The translations under genes and the position numbers were made by a program. Below are positions 22,503 to 34,011 of a stretch of 64,000 bases of DNA, one piece after another (the stretch's first letter is position 1; each line of letters begins with the position of its first letter). This stretch comes from Saccharina japonica (lineage: Eukaryota; Sar; Phaeophyceae; Laminariales; Laminariaceae). The stretch lies in assembly GCA_008828725.1 (NCBI GenBank), contig MEHQ01003774.1, positions 16,020 to 80,019 on the forward strand. Direction: 5' to 3'. The notes under the pieces were generated by a model that saw nothing but the letters and a program-made list of their open reading frames with translations, was not told the DNA's origin and ran no database searches.

Positions 22503-22840
22503 ATTTTACCGACAATGTGCAGCATGAGCTTCAACATTGGTCACTCATAACATTCCCGAAAGCAGAAAACCACGGAAACAAAGAAAACCGATGCGCAAAG
22601 TTTAACATCCTTCTATGTCTACTTTCCGCCCAGATTTATCAACAATAAATAGTACTCCGTTTGTTGTCCTTGCTCACTACTTCTTCCCAATCTGCACTCT
22701 TCACGCTCTATTCTTAAGTCCTAAGCCGCATCCAAGCTCCATCTCCACGCCATCGGTGTGGGTCTGTCATCCCCCCCCCCCCCCCTCTGCTCCTCCTCGC
22801 TTGCTGGCGGTCCCTGAGTTGGAGTTTGAACCGCGATTAT
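22503..22840 (-). mobile_element. 5'-truncated non-LTR-type fragment (3' end)
   Basis: On the minus strand this matches the end of the ORF and the 3' region at about 61240-61556. The shared order is a C-terminal 'FKLQLR...RRSRGGG' coding tail, a long G run, 'tgacagacccacaccga', 'gcttggatgcggctta', 'tggataaat', and finally 'catgctgcacattgtcgg' followed by an AT-rich triplet tail. Only the last few codons and the 3' UTR remain, as expected for a copy truncated at its 5' end. Confidence 0.65.
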
Positions 22841-22882
22841 TATCCAACAAAAAAAATGCGAGTGGACGTGCTTTCGACTTAT

Positions 22883-23326
22883 AACAGCCGATTTTCCTAA
22901 TTGAGAATTGCCTTTCCGATGAGAATGAAAATCGAAAATATTGGGTTTTGAATTGTAAGAGATGTACTTCCCTAACAGTGTTATTCTTCACTGTAAACTA
23001 TTGTCAGTTGTGACACCCGTAGATGACGAAAAAAAAAACGAAATCGGCATCGGCAGTCTCAAGATATCGAGGATCCCAGAAAATCTGTATTTATGGGCGA
23101 GGGACCTCGCTCATAAATGCAAGTTCCCTTTAATCCTTGATTTTTCGAGCCTGTCAAGGCCGATTTCAATTTTTTTTTCGTGGATCGATACCTACCATCG
23201 AGGAACATATTTTCTAGGTTAAATTTTGATCGTGAGCGAAATACAACTCTTAAACGATAACAAAGTACTAAAATCGATTTTCATTCTCATCGGAAAGGCA
23301 ATTCTCTATCAGGAAAATCGGCTGTT
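22883..23326 (+). mobile_element. 444-bp TIR element, copy 1
   Basis: Terminal inverted repeats of about 50 bp: the left starts AACAGCCGATTTTCC and continues 'gagaattgcctttccgatgag'; the right is its reverse complement ending GGAAAATCGGCTGTT. The interior has no coding frame. A diverged copy of equal length lies at 36109-36552 and a solo end near 46891-46940. The target duplication is unclear, so the superfamily is not assigned. Confidence 0.7.
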
Positions 23327-23929
23327 TCATTTCGTATAGCTTTCAGAGTGTAAAATTGTTTTTTACTTGAATCCTGACCCCGTAACCTCCGCTCTGATTT
23401 TTAAAGTGCCTCTAAAAAACAAATCCAGACATGCACGTTCTTTACGGTTCGGGAGTACAATCTGATCACAGCTGACGTATTTATATTAATATTATTTAAT
23501 CTGGTCAAAACAAACAACAATTACCCTGCATTTCCTAAAAAACAAATCGTACCGGAATTATAGTTAATTTTTCATTTTCGGAGTTCGGGCACACGAAATA
23601 GGCTGCCGCTTTGTATTGTTTGTTGGTGCTCTGCAACCACTGTTAAGTTACTGCGTACGGGGGGGGGACAACCTTACTACTGCTGTAATGTTCTTGCGTC
23701 ACCCATCATTTGTACGGTTTGCTGTAGGCTAGCGTTTAAAATGTAAAATTGCAAGTCATTGTTGCCACGCTAATACCCCCATACAACTGCAAGTTTTGGC
23801 AGACTGGCCCAAACTCGACTACAGCCAATTTATATTCGTGTAAGAATATAAACTCCCATCTTACAACCACTCCAAAGGAAAGCCTTGTTATATTTTCACT
23901 ACGGGACAGACTATTCTACAGGAATGTTC
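23327..23929. other. AT-rich intergenic stretch
   Basis: No coding frame, repeat family or RNA gene could be supported. A short C run near 23658 (complement GGGGGGGG) and low-complexity AT-rich words are the only notable content. Part of it (23750-23890: 'tacaactgcaagttttggcag', then 'aaccactccaaaggaaagcc') has a diverged inverted relative near 36650-36800. Confidence 0.4.
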
Positions 23930-24410
23930 GGTAGGGTATACCGGTAACGGGGGTATATTGATTGCCCGTGCCGAACTTACAGAAGTGTCGGGTGCCAGCA
24001 TTGAAAAAAGTACCGAACTTACCCAAGTGTCGGGTACTAGTAAATAAAAAGTACCGAACTTACCGAAGGGTTCTGTACGGTATTAAGGACACTACCGAGT
24101 AAATACCGGTACATCCGGTATTGTGGCGGAGGGTGTACCGGTACCCTGGTTATATTTAGGTGAGCGTATCGAACTTACCGAGGTGTCAGGTACCGGTAAT
24201 CGAAAAATACCGAACTTACCGAAGTGTCGGGTACGGGCATTGAAAAAAGACCCAACGTACCGAAGTGTTGGGTACCGGTATTTGAAAAATACCGAACTAA
24301 CCGAAGTGCCGGGTACCAGTACTCGAGAAATACCGAACTTACCGAAGTGTCGGGTACCGGTATTTCCTGAGCAAATATCCCCGGTATACTTCGGTACGTA
24401 CCCTAACGGT
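23930..24410 (+). repeat. 41-bp satellite array, first block
   Basis: Tandem units of the form ACCGAACTTACCGAAGTGTC followed by GGGTACCGGTATTGAAAAAT. In the best-preserved part the unit start recurs at 24209, 24250, 24291 and 24332, exactly 41 bases apart. A longer header ('ccggtattgtggcggagg', 'taccggtaccctgg') precedes the units at 24113, and a closing module ('ccccggtatacttcggtac') follows at about 24378. Confidence 0.8.
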
Positions 24411-25192
24411 AATGCCCTAAACAAATGTGTACTCGTAGCAACAGCAAATAGATGGCGACGGCAACGGCGGAGAAAACGGCAATGCTGCCGCCGCCATCCC
24501 AACCACGTAGCAAGCGGCAGCACGGTTACCAGCAGCACCAGCCCCAGTCAGAACAACGACAGAACATAGCAGCACAGCGGCAGAAACAGCAGCTCCAAGT
24601 TGGGCAATGAGCTTCTGCTGTGGGGACTACTGTATATTTGATACAGTCCACGCGTGCCAATGCCTTCCGAGTGCTACGCTTGAATCCCGTTATATACCCC
24701 AATCTCTCAACTTTGAAGATCGGCATACAGTTTAGATCATCGGCTTCCTCACGTTGTGCTGCTGCCGCTGCTGCTGGTACATCCGTATTTTAATATAATT
24801 AGAGCAGCGATGTATTGGAGGTGTCGCGTTCAAGTCCATATATGGGATGCATGATACGAGTACGTTTTCAGGCGAGCAGTCGAAGCGTCTCCCACTACAC
24901 GAAGTTTGCGCAGAGCGTGCTGCAGCCCCGCTTCGGCGGCTCCTCGAACCCCAACAGTGCGAGTTAGTGATAATATCATCTATCCTTTCACTCCGTACTC
25001 TCGCCTGTTGTTGTGTTGTGTCTACAGCCGTGCATCATGGATGTGAGATAAGTGTGTTGTGTCACTCCAGAGCCAAGGACCAGATACGTAGATTTAGAGA
25101 AGACTGCTGCTGCTGCTGCTGCCACAAATGAATACCTTGTATAATGTCATAATGTGTGTCCGTATTGCATACATACCCGATTCCCTGGTATC
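24411..25192. other. CAG/CTG-containing spacer between satellite blocks
   Basis: No gene is supported. It holds CAG-rich stretches near 24510-24600 and a CTG run at 25109-25127. The two flanking satellite blocks share header and closing modules, so this spacer may be the interior of a larger unit. Confidence 0.4.
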
Positions 25193-25680
25193 AAGGCCGC
25201 GCCTATCACCGCCGGTATTGTGGTCGAGGGTATACCGGTACCCAGGGTATATTTGGGCGGGCGTTCCGAACTTACCGGAGTGTCACATACCGGTATTGGA
25301 AAAGTAACGAACTTACTGAAGTGTCGGGTAGCGGTATCGAAACAATACTGAACTTACGGAAGTGTCGGGTACCCGTACTGAAAACGTACCGAACTTACCG
25401 AAGTGTTCGGTAAGGTATCGAGCCCGGTGCCGAACAAATACTGGTACCCCCGGTATTGCGGCCGAGGGTTTGCCGGTACTTAGGGTATATTTGGGCGGGC
25501 ATACCGAACTTACTGAAGTGTCGGGTACAAGTATTGGAAAAATACCCAACATACCGAAGTGTCGGATACCGTTATCTAGGCCATACCGAATTTGCCGAAG
25601 TGTCGGGTACCGATATTTACCGAGAAAATACCCCCGGTATACTTCGGTACGTACCCTACCGAACATACCCTTTACAACTA
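25193..25680 (+). repeat. 41-bp satellite array, second block
   Basis: Same 41-bp unit as the block at 23.9-24.4 kb, with two copies of the header ('ccggtattgtggtcgagg', near 25212 and 25450) and the same closing module ('cccccggtatacttcggtac'). Units are more diverged than in the first block. Confidence 0.75.
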
Positions 25681-26192
25681 TTGCTTCTCGGCGGGACGAG
25701 TTATATTTATCGGTCGGCGACGGAACCTCACGGGAATGTACTGGAACAGTGCTGGAGATTGTAATTTTATACTTCCAATTGCACAATTGCGTAATTTCGC
25801 GAATTGTTGTTCGCAACAACGAAACAACTAAGTTTGGCATTAATACAAAACAACACAAAACCTATCATACGAACAAATCGATATTTAGGTTGATTTTCGA
25901 AACCAGAAACGTTTCGGTATGCACGATAAAGCCAAGATAACTTCGATAACAATAACGATCACGATACGTATCATTGTCGAATCGAAAACCCCCGAACGGC
26001 GATAACGATAACGAAAACGATAACGATAACGATAATGTAGGCGAAAACAGACGTATAAAATCACGGCACAGTCCACGCGCCCATCACCTCTGCACGTTTG
26101 TCACACCAAACAACAGCAGCAGTACACCGTAGCAAATACATGGTGATAAAGAAATCGGACAATACACGACCATCAGAGAGAACCATTAAACA
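25681..26192. other. AT-rich stretch with GATAAC microsatellite
   Basis: A hexamer microsatellite (GATAAC)n with one interruption lies at 26001-26036. Nothing else is supported. Open frames in the region have no codon preference. Confidence 0.5.
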
Positions 26193-26275
26193 GCGTGCCT
26201 GCAGAGGCATTCGAACCTACGAAATCCCAGCCACAGTGAACGCATGCTAATGCCTTGAGCTACCAAGCCCCAAAC
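26193..26275 (-). ncRNA. tRNA-like / tRNA-derived sequence
   Basis: On the minus strand 'ggggcttggtagctcaaggc' carries an A-box-like TAGCTCAAGGC. It is followed about 40 bases later by a B-box-like GGTTCGAATGC. The spacing fits a tRNA, but the acceptor stem and T-stem do not pair well, so a functional tRNA is unlikely. A degenerate tRNA or the head of a SINE is more likely. It lies about 180 bases before the LTR retrotransposon. Confidence 0.35.
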
Positions 26276-26458
26276 TGATGTGCATTTGCATGTACGAGTA
26301 CACGTACAATCGAAACAGTTGCTTTTGTTCAGAAACCTACTCTAGAATGCTACCCCTACATCCTCCGCCAGGCACGGTCGAGGCCGGCCTTGGCAGTGTT
26401 GGGAGGAGCGAACAGGGTGAGGCATTTCCAGCAAATACAGAATCAAACTGTGGACCTC

Positions 26459-26874
26459 TGTTTCTATAACCGCTGTCAAACGTGCTCTGTGTAGCCACGT
26501 GCCTATACCGTGAGTCGTCAAGGAGGAGTAGTAGATAATATACACTCGTATCACCACGTACCAAATACACACCAGGTGAGCCAATACCGTTTTGTCAGAG
26601 GCCCATCATAAACACCACACACAGGAGGTAAGCCGCACCAGGTTTGTCACCGGCTGCACCCCTCACACATATACGAGCAGTATCATTCTATCAAAGCCCG
26701 GGTCTCATCATCATTGTATCGCAGACTGCTCCCAGGAGGGAGACAGCAACCCACGCGAGGCATCATCTCAGATCATAATGCCTCGCCATACCATATAAAC
26801 CCCAATCTCCGTAGACCAGTATGAAACCGCCACATATCGGGAAACCAGTATCGAGCAACCGCATACCACAAACA
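26459..26874 (-). repeat. 3' LTR of the retrotransposon
   Basis: Nearly identical to 30834-31250, with offset 4375 changing to 4376 at a one-base length difference near 26525. The few differences include C/G at position 6 and A/G near 26471. Left boundary TGTTT, right boundary AAACA. Confidence 0.85.
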
Positions 26875-26930
26875 GCCCCCCTATTCGGTGCGCGATACGA
26901 TAGGTCCCGAATACTTATCACCAATTGCCA

Positions 26931-27071
26931 GGTAAAACGGCAAGTCTCAAATTCCATAATAAAACATCGCCAAGGTAAAACGGCAACCCCAAATTCAATC
27001 CTTCATCATTGCCAAGGTAAAACGGCAATCCAAAATTCCATCCTCAAGAATTGTCAACGTAAAACGGCAAT
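26931..27071 (-). repeat. Four 42-bp tandem units inside the retrotransposon
   Basis: GGTAAAACGGCAA recurs at 26931, 26974, 27016 and (as CGTAAAACGGCAA) 27058, separated by 'tccaaattccat'-like spacers. In element orientation this lies just upstream of the polypurine tract. Confidence 0.75.
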
Positions 27072-29218
27072 CCCGATACCAAATCTCTCAATCTCGATTC
27101 CAGTATATATCTCCTAAACTATAGCGAGACAGTAACTACGGGAAGGGAAAAATCCAACAAATGTGAGTATGCTGGTAAAACCTTCAAACAAAATCAATAA
27201 CACCGTCTTCACATAAATACCGTACCGCCCGATAACATCGGCCCCCCTGTTGTGTACTCTGTAAGAGCACAACAACAGAACATCTCTGATATATAACACC
27301 TCAAATCAAATCATAGCAGCCCCCCTGCTTGACACTCCCCTCGGAAGTATACAAGAAGACAACAATCCGCATCTGAATCCAAAAGTACCATAGGTATCAG
27401 TAATTGGTTCCCCTGTACGTTGTGCGCAGTTAACCAATAGCCAAAGCGTACGGCACGATTCATCAAGACCATCGGCATACTCTATTGGCGTATTAACCTT
27501 ATTCAACGTATGGGTACCTCCCAACACTTTCTCCATTTCCTTAAGAACTCCTGAAGTTGGACGTTAATTCTTCAAGTACTTCCAAAAACATCCCATGCAC
27601 ATCGAAAACTCCTACTATTATCCCCCAAAACCAAATGCCCCAAAACCCCCGGAAAAACAAACAAACAAACAAACCAGTGGATGAAATCACAACAAGTTCA
27701 TCACAGAGTCACGGTCAAGCGAAACGTCTCAGCATGCAACGGTTTGATGAGAAAGTCGGCATGCTGCTCTGCCGACCGTACGTGTTAATCTCAAACTACC
27801 CGTTAAACACATGCTCCAGACATCTACGTCCTAGAATCAAACCATACACAGATACCAGCGCGCATAACTGCTCCACCAGAGACAGACGTCCGGTCAGTAG
27901 CCTTGCGTGCATAGTCCGCATCCACGTACGATAAAACCCCAACTGGACTCGACTATCTGCGATGGAAAGTCTTCGTCGTGTTACCGAGTACAACTACTAT
28001 CTCCCCCCTGCTCGGAAGACGACAAAACATCCATCGCATGGTTAATAGTAAAATCCTGCGACATCAGTGTGACTCAAAAACCCCTCAATCATAAAATCAA
28101 AACCAAACTCAAGTCCAAACCCACAAACCAGAAACATCAGCGATCTATATCAAATAAGCGCCGCAGACAACGAAACAAACAGAACGTCGTTGTCGTTGTA
28201 TGCATTCACTCACGTACAAGACTACTCGGTCCAGCGTTATAATTCAACTATCCTCCTACCAAAAACAAGCATTTAGGCCCTCGATATACCAGGTAAAGCA
28301 TCGTCTCTCAATCATACCCCAGGTCATGATAAATGGACTGCCATAACCGAGATACGTGACAATGTACAGCTGTTGATGCTGTTATTTTATAGTATTCTGA
28401 CATCGTACTTCAGAGGTCGTAGTACGCAATTCAGAATGCCAAATATCAGGTACCAGTATAACAGGTGCATATAACTCTACTCGTATATCCAATGCAAACA
28501 TATTACAATCCAAGCGTCATAAATATTTCGGCTCGTCAATTCCTACCGAAACAAAACGATCCAAAAACATTTAATCTACTGTGGGTCATTGCTACTAAGC
28601 GACCCCAACCCCACGCGCTCAACCCCCGTCTCCTGCTCCCTACCCCACGGACTCGACGCTTGTCTTCCGCCGCGGCTCAACGTCACCGCGGCATGGACTA
28701 CATCTCATAAATCCGCAGAGTTAGGGTGCATTTTGACTCGTTGAGCAAAGGGTGCATCGGGTGGTTACTTTCAGCGCCAGGAACCAAGTCAAATCGTTAG
28801 ATAACGAAACACATCATTATGCACTATGTCTGTGGGTAGAATCATGCCATCAAACCCCCCCTTGTGATTCTTCCCAGTACAACAGTAGTGACAAAAACAT
28901 TCCGTGTGCAAGGGCTTGGTGAGGAAATCAGCATTGATTTTCACACATCAATATCATGTACCAGGTACTGCTGTAGAACCAAGCATAAATCAGCAGTAAT
29001 TCTTCAACACATTGATAACTCAGTGGAGCAAAATTAGCAGTAATTTTCCCACATTGTATATAATGCGCTGAAAAATCAAGTAATTTTCCAGCACATTTAT
29101 ATCAGGCATTGCAGAATCAAGCCTATCATGGCATCACAACCCCCCCCCCGTGATTCCAACAGCAAGACACACAAAATATAGCGGTGGTGCATCATACCCG
29201 TAGGGTACAATCACACAA

Positions 29219-30623
29219 CTATAGCAGTCCCACGTACCAGCCAATTGTTGACTTGCCTGGATCAAACGGGAACGTTCGCTCTCCTACCCAGTTCCCATTC
29301 AACCACACACATAGCTGCGATCCACCATACCAGGGGTACAAGCTCACCACAACTACAGCAGTCCTGCTCAAATATGCCGGCCAAGACACAGAGAAGCACA
29401 AAAACAAAATAACAGACCAAGAAAATCCAGTCCACTGAATCAACCAACAAGAAAGTTGGCCAGACTGGAAAATATAACATGCCTGCTTCCCTGGATCAAA
29501 TGGAAAAGATCGCGCCCCGCTGCCGCAGATGCTGCTGCTGCTGCTCCCCTCTTCCACGAGCTCCACCTCTGGCCGTCTGCCGCCACCCCCCCCCCCAAGC
29601 CCATCCCGTTCCTCTGGTTTCCCTGGGTCGAAGGGGTACGAGCCACTCTGGCCCAAACCAATCTGCGGCACTCCGCCACCGTCCCCACCGAGCTCCACCT
29701 CCGGCAAAGCAACACAAAGCTCCACCACCTTAGCCTGAGCACCACCAAGCCCCACCACCTTAGGCCCAGCCACTCCAAGTTCCACCACCGCAGCCTCAGA
29801 ACCGAGCTCCTTCTCCTCAGCCTCGGGCTGCTGCTGTACGGCATCAGCGAGCTTCCCCAGCTCAGGCTCAGGCTGCTGCTGTACAGACGCCGCTACCAGC
29901 GCACGCGTACCACCGAGCTCGTGCGCCTCGGACGCAGTCACACCAAGCTCGTCGAAGCTCCGGTACGGAACACCAATTCCTCCAGCTCGTCGCTTGGCGG
30001 ACTGCAACCTCTCCCACCAGGCTTGCTTCTGCAGGAAGGTACGCGGTCGAGGTCCATGATACATGTTCCACAGCTCCTCGCGCGCAGCCGCTCTACGGGC
30101 ATCCCTTTCCTTGCTGACGACATCCAGCTCCAACATCAGGTCCTTCATCATCTGCTGCCGAAGCAGTTCGCTCTCCCCTGGCATAGCACTACCCCCCCTA
30201 GTCGTCGACCTCGGCACTACTGCTGGCTGTACCTGCGGCTGCTGGAGCGCCGGCGTTCGAGCCTGCGACACGTAGCGGTGGTACGGCGCGTAGACGATAG
30301 TAGGCTGGGCAGTGCACTGCCTGGCCATGTGACCATAGGCCAGGAACCCATCGCACACGCTGTTTGGTGCAAAACAAATCGCGGCCATATGCCCTCGAGC
30401 ACCGCAACGCTCGCACATGTAAAACCCGCCCATAGACGCTCCTGGGGGCGGAGGGGACTCCGGCTGGTACCACCCATGTCCGGTGATACGTGCACAACCA
30501 GTGTCCCCTGGGTTCTGCTGCTGTTGACGCTGATGCTGCGGCTGAGGTGGGTACTGCTGCTGGTAACTGTGACCTCCACCCCAATGCCGCTGCTGTTGCC
30601 GCTGATGCGGCCAGGCGCCTCCA

Positions 30624-30656
<33 letters not shown>

Positions 30657-30751
30657 GGCCCTGCGCCTCCATACTGCTGTTGCTGTTGCTGCCGCTGCTG
30701 TTGCTGCTGCTGCTGCTGCCCGGCGCCCTCAAAATAAAAGACCATCTCCAT
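29219..30751 (-). CDS. Gag-like protein with zinc knuckle
   Basis: 510 residues from the ATG at 30751; an in-frame TTG lies two codons upstream. The N-terminus is glutamine-rich (CAG/CTG repeats). At about residues 110-125 there is a CCHC zinc knuckle, CERCGARGHMAAIC (C-X2-C-X4-H-X4-C). It is followed by a second, degenerate knuckle CDGFLAYGHMARQC in which the second cysteine is replaced. A charged, probably helical middle follows, then proline/glycine-poor repeats, three PFDPGK motifs and a short hydrophobic segment near the end. Retroviral-type Gag nucleocapsids bind RNA through such knuckles and package the element's RNA. No polymerase domains follow, so replication would need enzymes in trans. 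Confidence 0.7.
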
Positions 30752-30833
30752 AGTCAATCCTCCAATACCACTCCCCCTCTCACACAGTATAGCACTCCAG
30801 CGGCCTCCGGGCCCGAAGCGATAACGATAATCG

Positions 30834-31250
30834 TGTTTGTATAACCACTGTCAAACGTGCTCTGTGTAGCCACGTGCCTATACCGTGAGTCGTCAAGGAG
30901 AAGGTGGTAGATAATATACACTCGTATCACCACGTACCAAATACACACCAGGTGAGCCAATACCGTTTTGTCAGAGGCCCATCATAAACACCACACACAG
31001 GAGGTAAGCCGCACCAGGTTTGTCACCGGCTGCACCCCTCACACATATACGAGCAGTATCATTCTATCAAAGCCCGGGTCTCATCATCATTGTATCGCAG
31101 ACTGCTCCCAGGAGGGAGACAGCAACCCACGCGAGGCATCATCTCAGATCATAATGCCTCGCCATACCATATAAACCCCAATCTCCGTAGACCAGTATGA
31201 AACCGCCACATATCGGGAAACCAGTATCGAGCAACCGCATACCACAAACA
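30834..31250 (-). repeat. 5' LTR of the retrotransposon
   Basis: 417-bp direct terminal repeat, TGTTT...AAACA on the plus strand, adjacent to the start of the Gag ORF in element orientation. Immediately outside lies ACCTC, the duplicated target. It should contain the promoter, but no TATA-like motif stood out clearly. Confidence 0.85.
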
Positions 31251-33439
31251 ACCTCATCTCAAGGTGGGTAGACTTCGGATGAAAAACACTGAAGTGCATA
31301 CGGAATCGACTCGTGTAGCTCTGAAGGGCCAACCTCGTGGACCATGCGATATATTTTTAGAGTGTACATATACAAACCTGCCAGTACACATTGCCCCATA
31401 TGCGAAGCGCACAGTTGACAACCCCCAGCCTTGATCAAGCTCGAACTCTGAATTCTCGAGGTCGCCGTATCAAACTGGTGTTCGGATGTCTTGCTCGAGG
31501 TCATCGTATCAAGCTGGAGTTAATATATGTTTGTGATAAAACTGCAACACTTTGGGTTTCACATCAATTCATGTTGTCCTCGGTCAAAAGGATTACTGCT
31601 GTATTAGGGTTATATGCAATGTCTGACATTGTTGTGCTAAGGGTTGGTTGCCCGTGGGGAGTCTGATGTACTCCCATGGTTCCCGCGTGGCGCCATCCGT
31701 GACCTCATGGGCTACCATTACAACCTAGGTGGAGGTGAGGACGCCCACGGACCGACACGGAGCAATATATGGCAATCCACTGGAGCCCATGGCAATCTCA
31801 AGGCAGCCCACGCAAGGACCCCACTGGGAGACCCGGCATCTGTTGAATTTTCATGTACCGTAACGAATAATAGTGTTTAGGAATAGTGTATACTGCTGCA
31901 TGCAGCTGGTCGCGTACAGTAAATATTTATAGTTATCACGTATGTGCTCCCAAGCGAGAACCCCAGTGGGAGCCCCGGCATCTCTTGAATCTTCATCTTC
32001 CGTAACCAAACATAGTGTGGAATAGTGTGTACTGCTGCAGCTGGCTGCGTACAGCAATTAGAATCCCGTTCGTGCTCACTAGCGGTGGCCCACGTTAACT
32101 GCCACGGATGTCGCATACGGGGTCTCACGCGGTGTCCCACGTGGGCTGAACACTTGCCAGATTCTTACCTGCCGACCCTCTCGTCTTTCCGGCTTTCCAA
32201 TATGGATCTATTCTTCGAGTTCAGCGCAAACGCTTTGGATCAATGAGTATCGACGAATAATGCAAATGCGAATGACGAAGGCCATTTTGTTGCTCTGCAT
32301 GATATTGTTAGGTTGTTATGCCCACGAGAGATATAACATGTACGTGGGTTTGACAAAATAAAATAACGAAATTCCAACGACACACGCTTTCGGTTATGAA
32401 GCGTGGAAGTCTTTTGTACGCACGCGCACGCGCGCCTCTCGAATCTGTACAGGAAGTTTTAGCTAGGCCGAGGTACTGCTGTAGGTCGGGTGCAGCTCAA
32501 CCGGTATGTGATGGCCTCGTAGTCGGATCATGGGAGGGAAGTGCGCGTGTGCGTGGGGGGAGTTGGTGTTCATCGCTCTTCAAACTCAATGAGTAAATGT
32601 TACAGCGGGCTGTGTGAGCCAGAGGATAATACTATGATGCGTAAGCGACTATCGTGGCCAGTGTTACGCGGAGGGCCCATTGTTATAACGGGGGTCAAGC
32701 TGTACGAAGCTCCCCGCTAGAGCGATGGAGGTTGAGGATGGGTTCCCCGTCATAGGAACGCCATTATGTTGTGGAAACCCCGTATCCACCTGAAAGGTCG
32801 ATATGGGCTATCTTCTCCCACCTGGTGTTTACTCAACACGACCCAAGTGAAAGAAACCAGTCAAATCACCCAAGTGTCCACCTCAGTGCCCACACCTGTC
32901 CACATACCGTGCACGAGCGTATCCTACCAATTACCTGTCCATTGTCCGCTGTGCGCTTGGCTTACGCTTAACCAACGCCCTACGCGTCCCACGTCCGGAC
33001 ATTCGGGGTATTCGAGAGCTCTGGACGAGAGCTTGGTTAGGCTTTCAGGAGGAAACTCTCTATCTCCATCGAACTCCACCAGCAATGAGTTGAGCCTTCT
33101 CTCGGGACTGTCCCGAGAGGCGGACGCTGCTGTAACATAAACTCGTACGCGGGGTCGGGTTTTATCAGGAGGGTGGTTGGATTGTCCACCGAAGCGGCAT
33201 CAGCCAGCCAGGAGAAGATAATCAGGCATGGAATAGTGGCATGCGTCCTCCTGAGAAGACGATGGGAGAAGGGGTGGAAAAGGAAGAAATTCACGGGAAG
33301 AATGTATGAACAACTGGAGAGTATGGAAGCGGAAAATGAAGTGCACAAAAGTAGCCTCCCCCTCGGACACCTTTTCGCCTCGTACCAAAAAGCCACAGCG
33401 ACACGCTCGTATGCCATACGCTGACCTTACCCGATCGTA
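31251..33439. other. Non-coding stretch with a 152-bp tandem duplication
   Basis: 31800-32090 is an imperfect tandem duplication: 'ccactgggagacccggcatct' recurs about 152 bases later, followed in both copies by 'tactgctgca...gctgg...cgcgtacag'-like sequence. Near 33140-33180 'actcgtacgcggggtcgggt' is related to 39674-39715. No coding region is supported. Confidence 0.5.
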
Positions 33440-33581
33440 CCATGATTGTTTCCAACAGGCGGATACTCCGTCATGGTATGTATACGAAGCATATCATATC
33501 ACAACACAAGAATCCCCACGGGTACGTTTATTATGTACCACAACGGTATGGGGACGTGGGCCCGCAGAACACGCAATAAAC

Positions 33582-34011
33582 CAGGGCCTTCCTCGGGAAA
33601 ATTCCCGAAGATTTCGGGAATCGAGTAAATCAACCGTAACAGAGTTACGAATGAGGAATAAACAATGGCTAAAACAACTTAACCCTTATAGGACTGGAGT
33701 CCCGTTTTGGGGACACATTACTTATAATTAGAGTGGTTTGTCCCCAAAACGGGACTGCAGTCCTCAAAGGGTTAAGAGAGACAAAACCATGGCGAATCGA
33801 ATGACGGTTTTTTTTTCAATTTAAAAAAAAATCCCGTGGTAAATTACCATGGACCATACCGCGGTTCCTACTAAACACCGTCATTTGATTCGCCGTGGTT
33901 TTGTCTTTCTTAAGGTGCTTTTTCCATTGTTTATTCCTCCTTGGTTAGTTTGATATGGTTGATTTACCTCGATTCCCCAAACGTTCGGGAATTTTCCCGA
34001 GGAAGGCCCTG
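33582..34011 (+). mobile_element. hAT MITE with perfect 8-bp duplication
   Basis: 430 bp. The terminal inverted repeats begin CAGGGCCTTCCTCGGG and extend about 100 bp with mismatches. Inner arms (33780-33810 and 33877-33907) continue the foldback. The 8 bases CAATAAAC flank it on both sides (33574-33581 and 34012-34019). There is no coding capacity. A second MITE interrupts the left arm. Confidence 0.85.
33683..33771 (+). mobile_element. piggyBac-like MITE nested in the hAT MITE
   Basis: 89 bp, flanked by TTAA on both sides (33679-33682 and 33772-33775), with termini CCCTTATAGGACTGGAGTCC and the near reverse complement ending GGACT...CCTCAAAGGG. TTAA targets and CCCTT-type termini are characteristic of piggyBac-like elements. 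It sits at the boundary between the outer and inner arms of the host MITE. Confidence 0.75.

Larger units (their letters stand above)
26459..31250 (-). mobile_element. Complete non-autonomous LTR retrotransposon (TR-GAG-like)
   Basis: Direct terminal repeats of 416 and 417 bp (26459-26874, 30834-31250) begin TGTTT and end AAACA. They are flanked by the perfect 5-bp duplication ACCTC (26454-26458 and 31251-31255). The only long frame is a minus-strand Gag-like ORF next to the right LTR, which makes the right LTR the 5' one. A purine tract (AATAGGGGGGC on the minus strand) abuts the left LTR, as expected for a polypurine tract. About 2.3 kb between the Gag ORF and the 3' LTR shows no protease, integrase or reverse transcriptase. 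The primer-binding site is not obvious: the bases after the 5' LTR are CGATTATCG, not TGG. Confidence 0.85.

Noticed and set aside
23930-25680. CRISPR-like array
   Set aside because: Units are tandem without unique spacers, the composition is eukaryotic and no cas genes exist.
26875-29218. Search for reverse transcriptase or integrase remnants inside the LTR element
   Set aside because: No catalytic motif (for example YxDD or HHCC) was found on either strand; the element is treated as Gag-only.
29456-30844. 462-codon plus-strand ORF
   Set aside because: Antisense shadow of the Gag-like ORF, with leucine and proline runs caused by CTG repeats; the minus strand has the zinc knuckle and the correct position relative to the LTRs.
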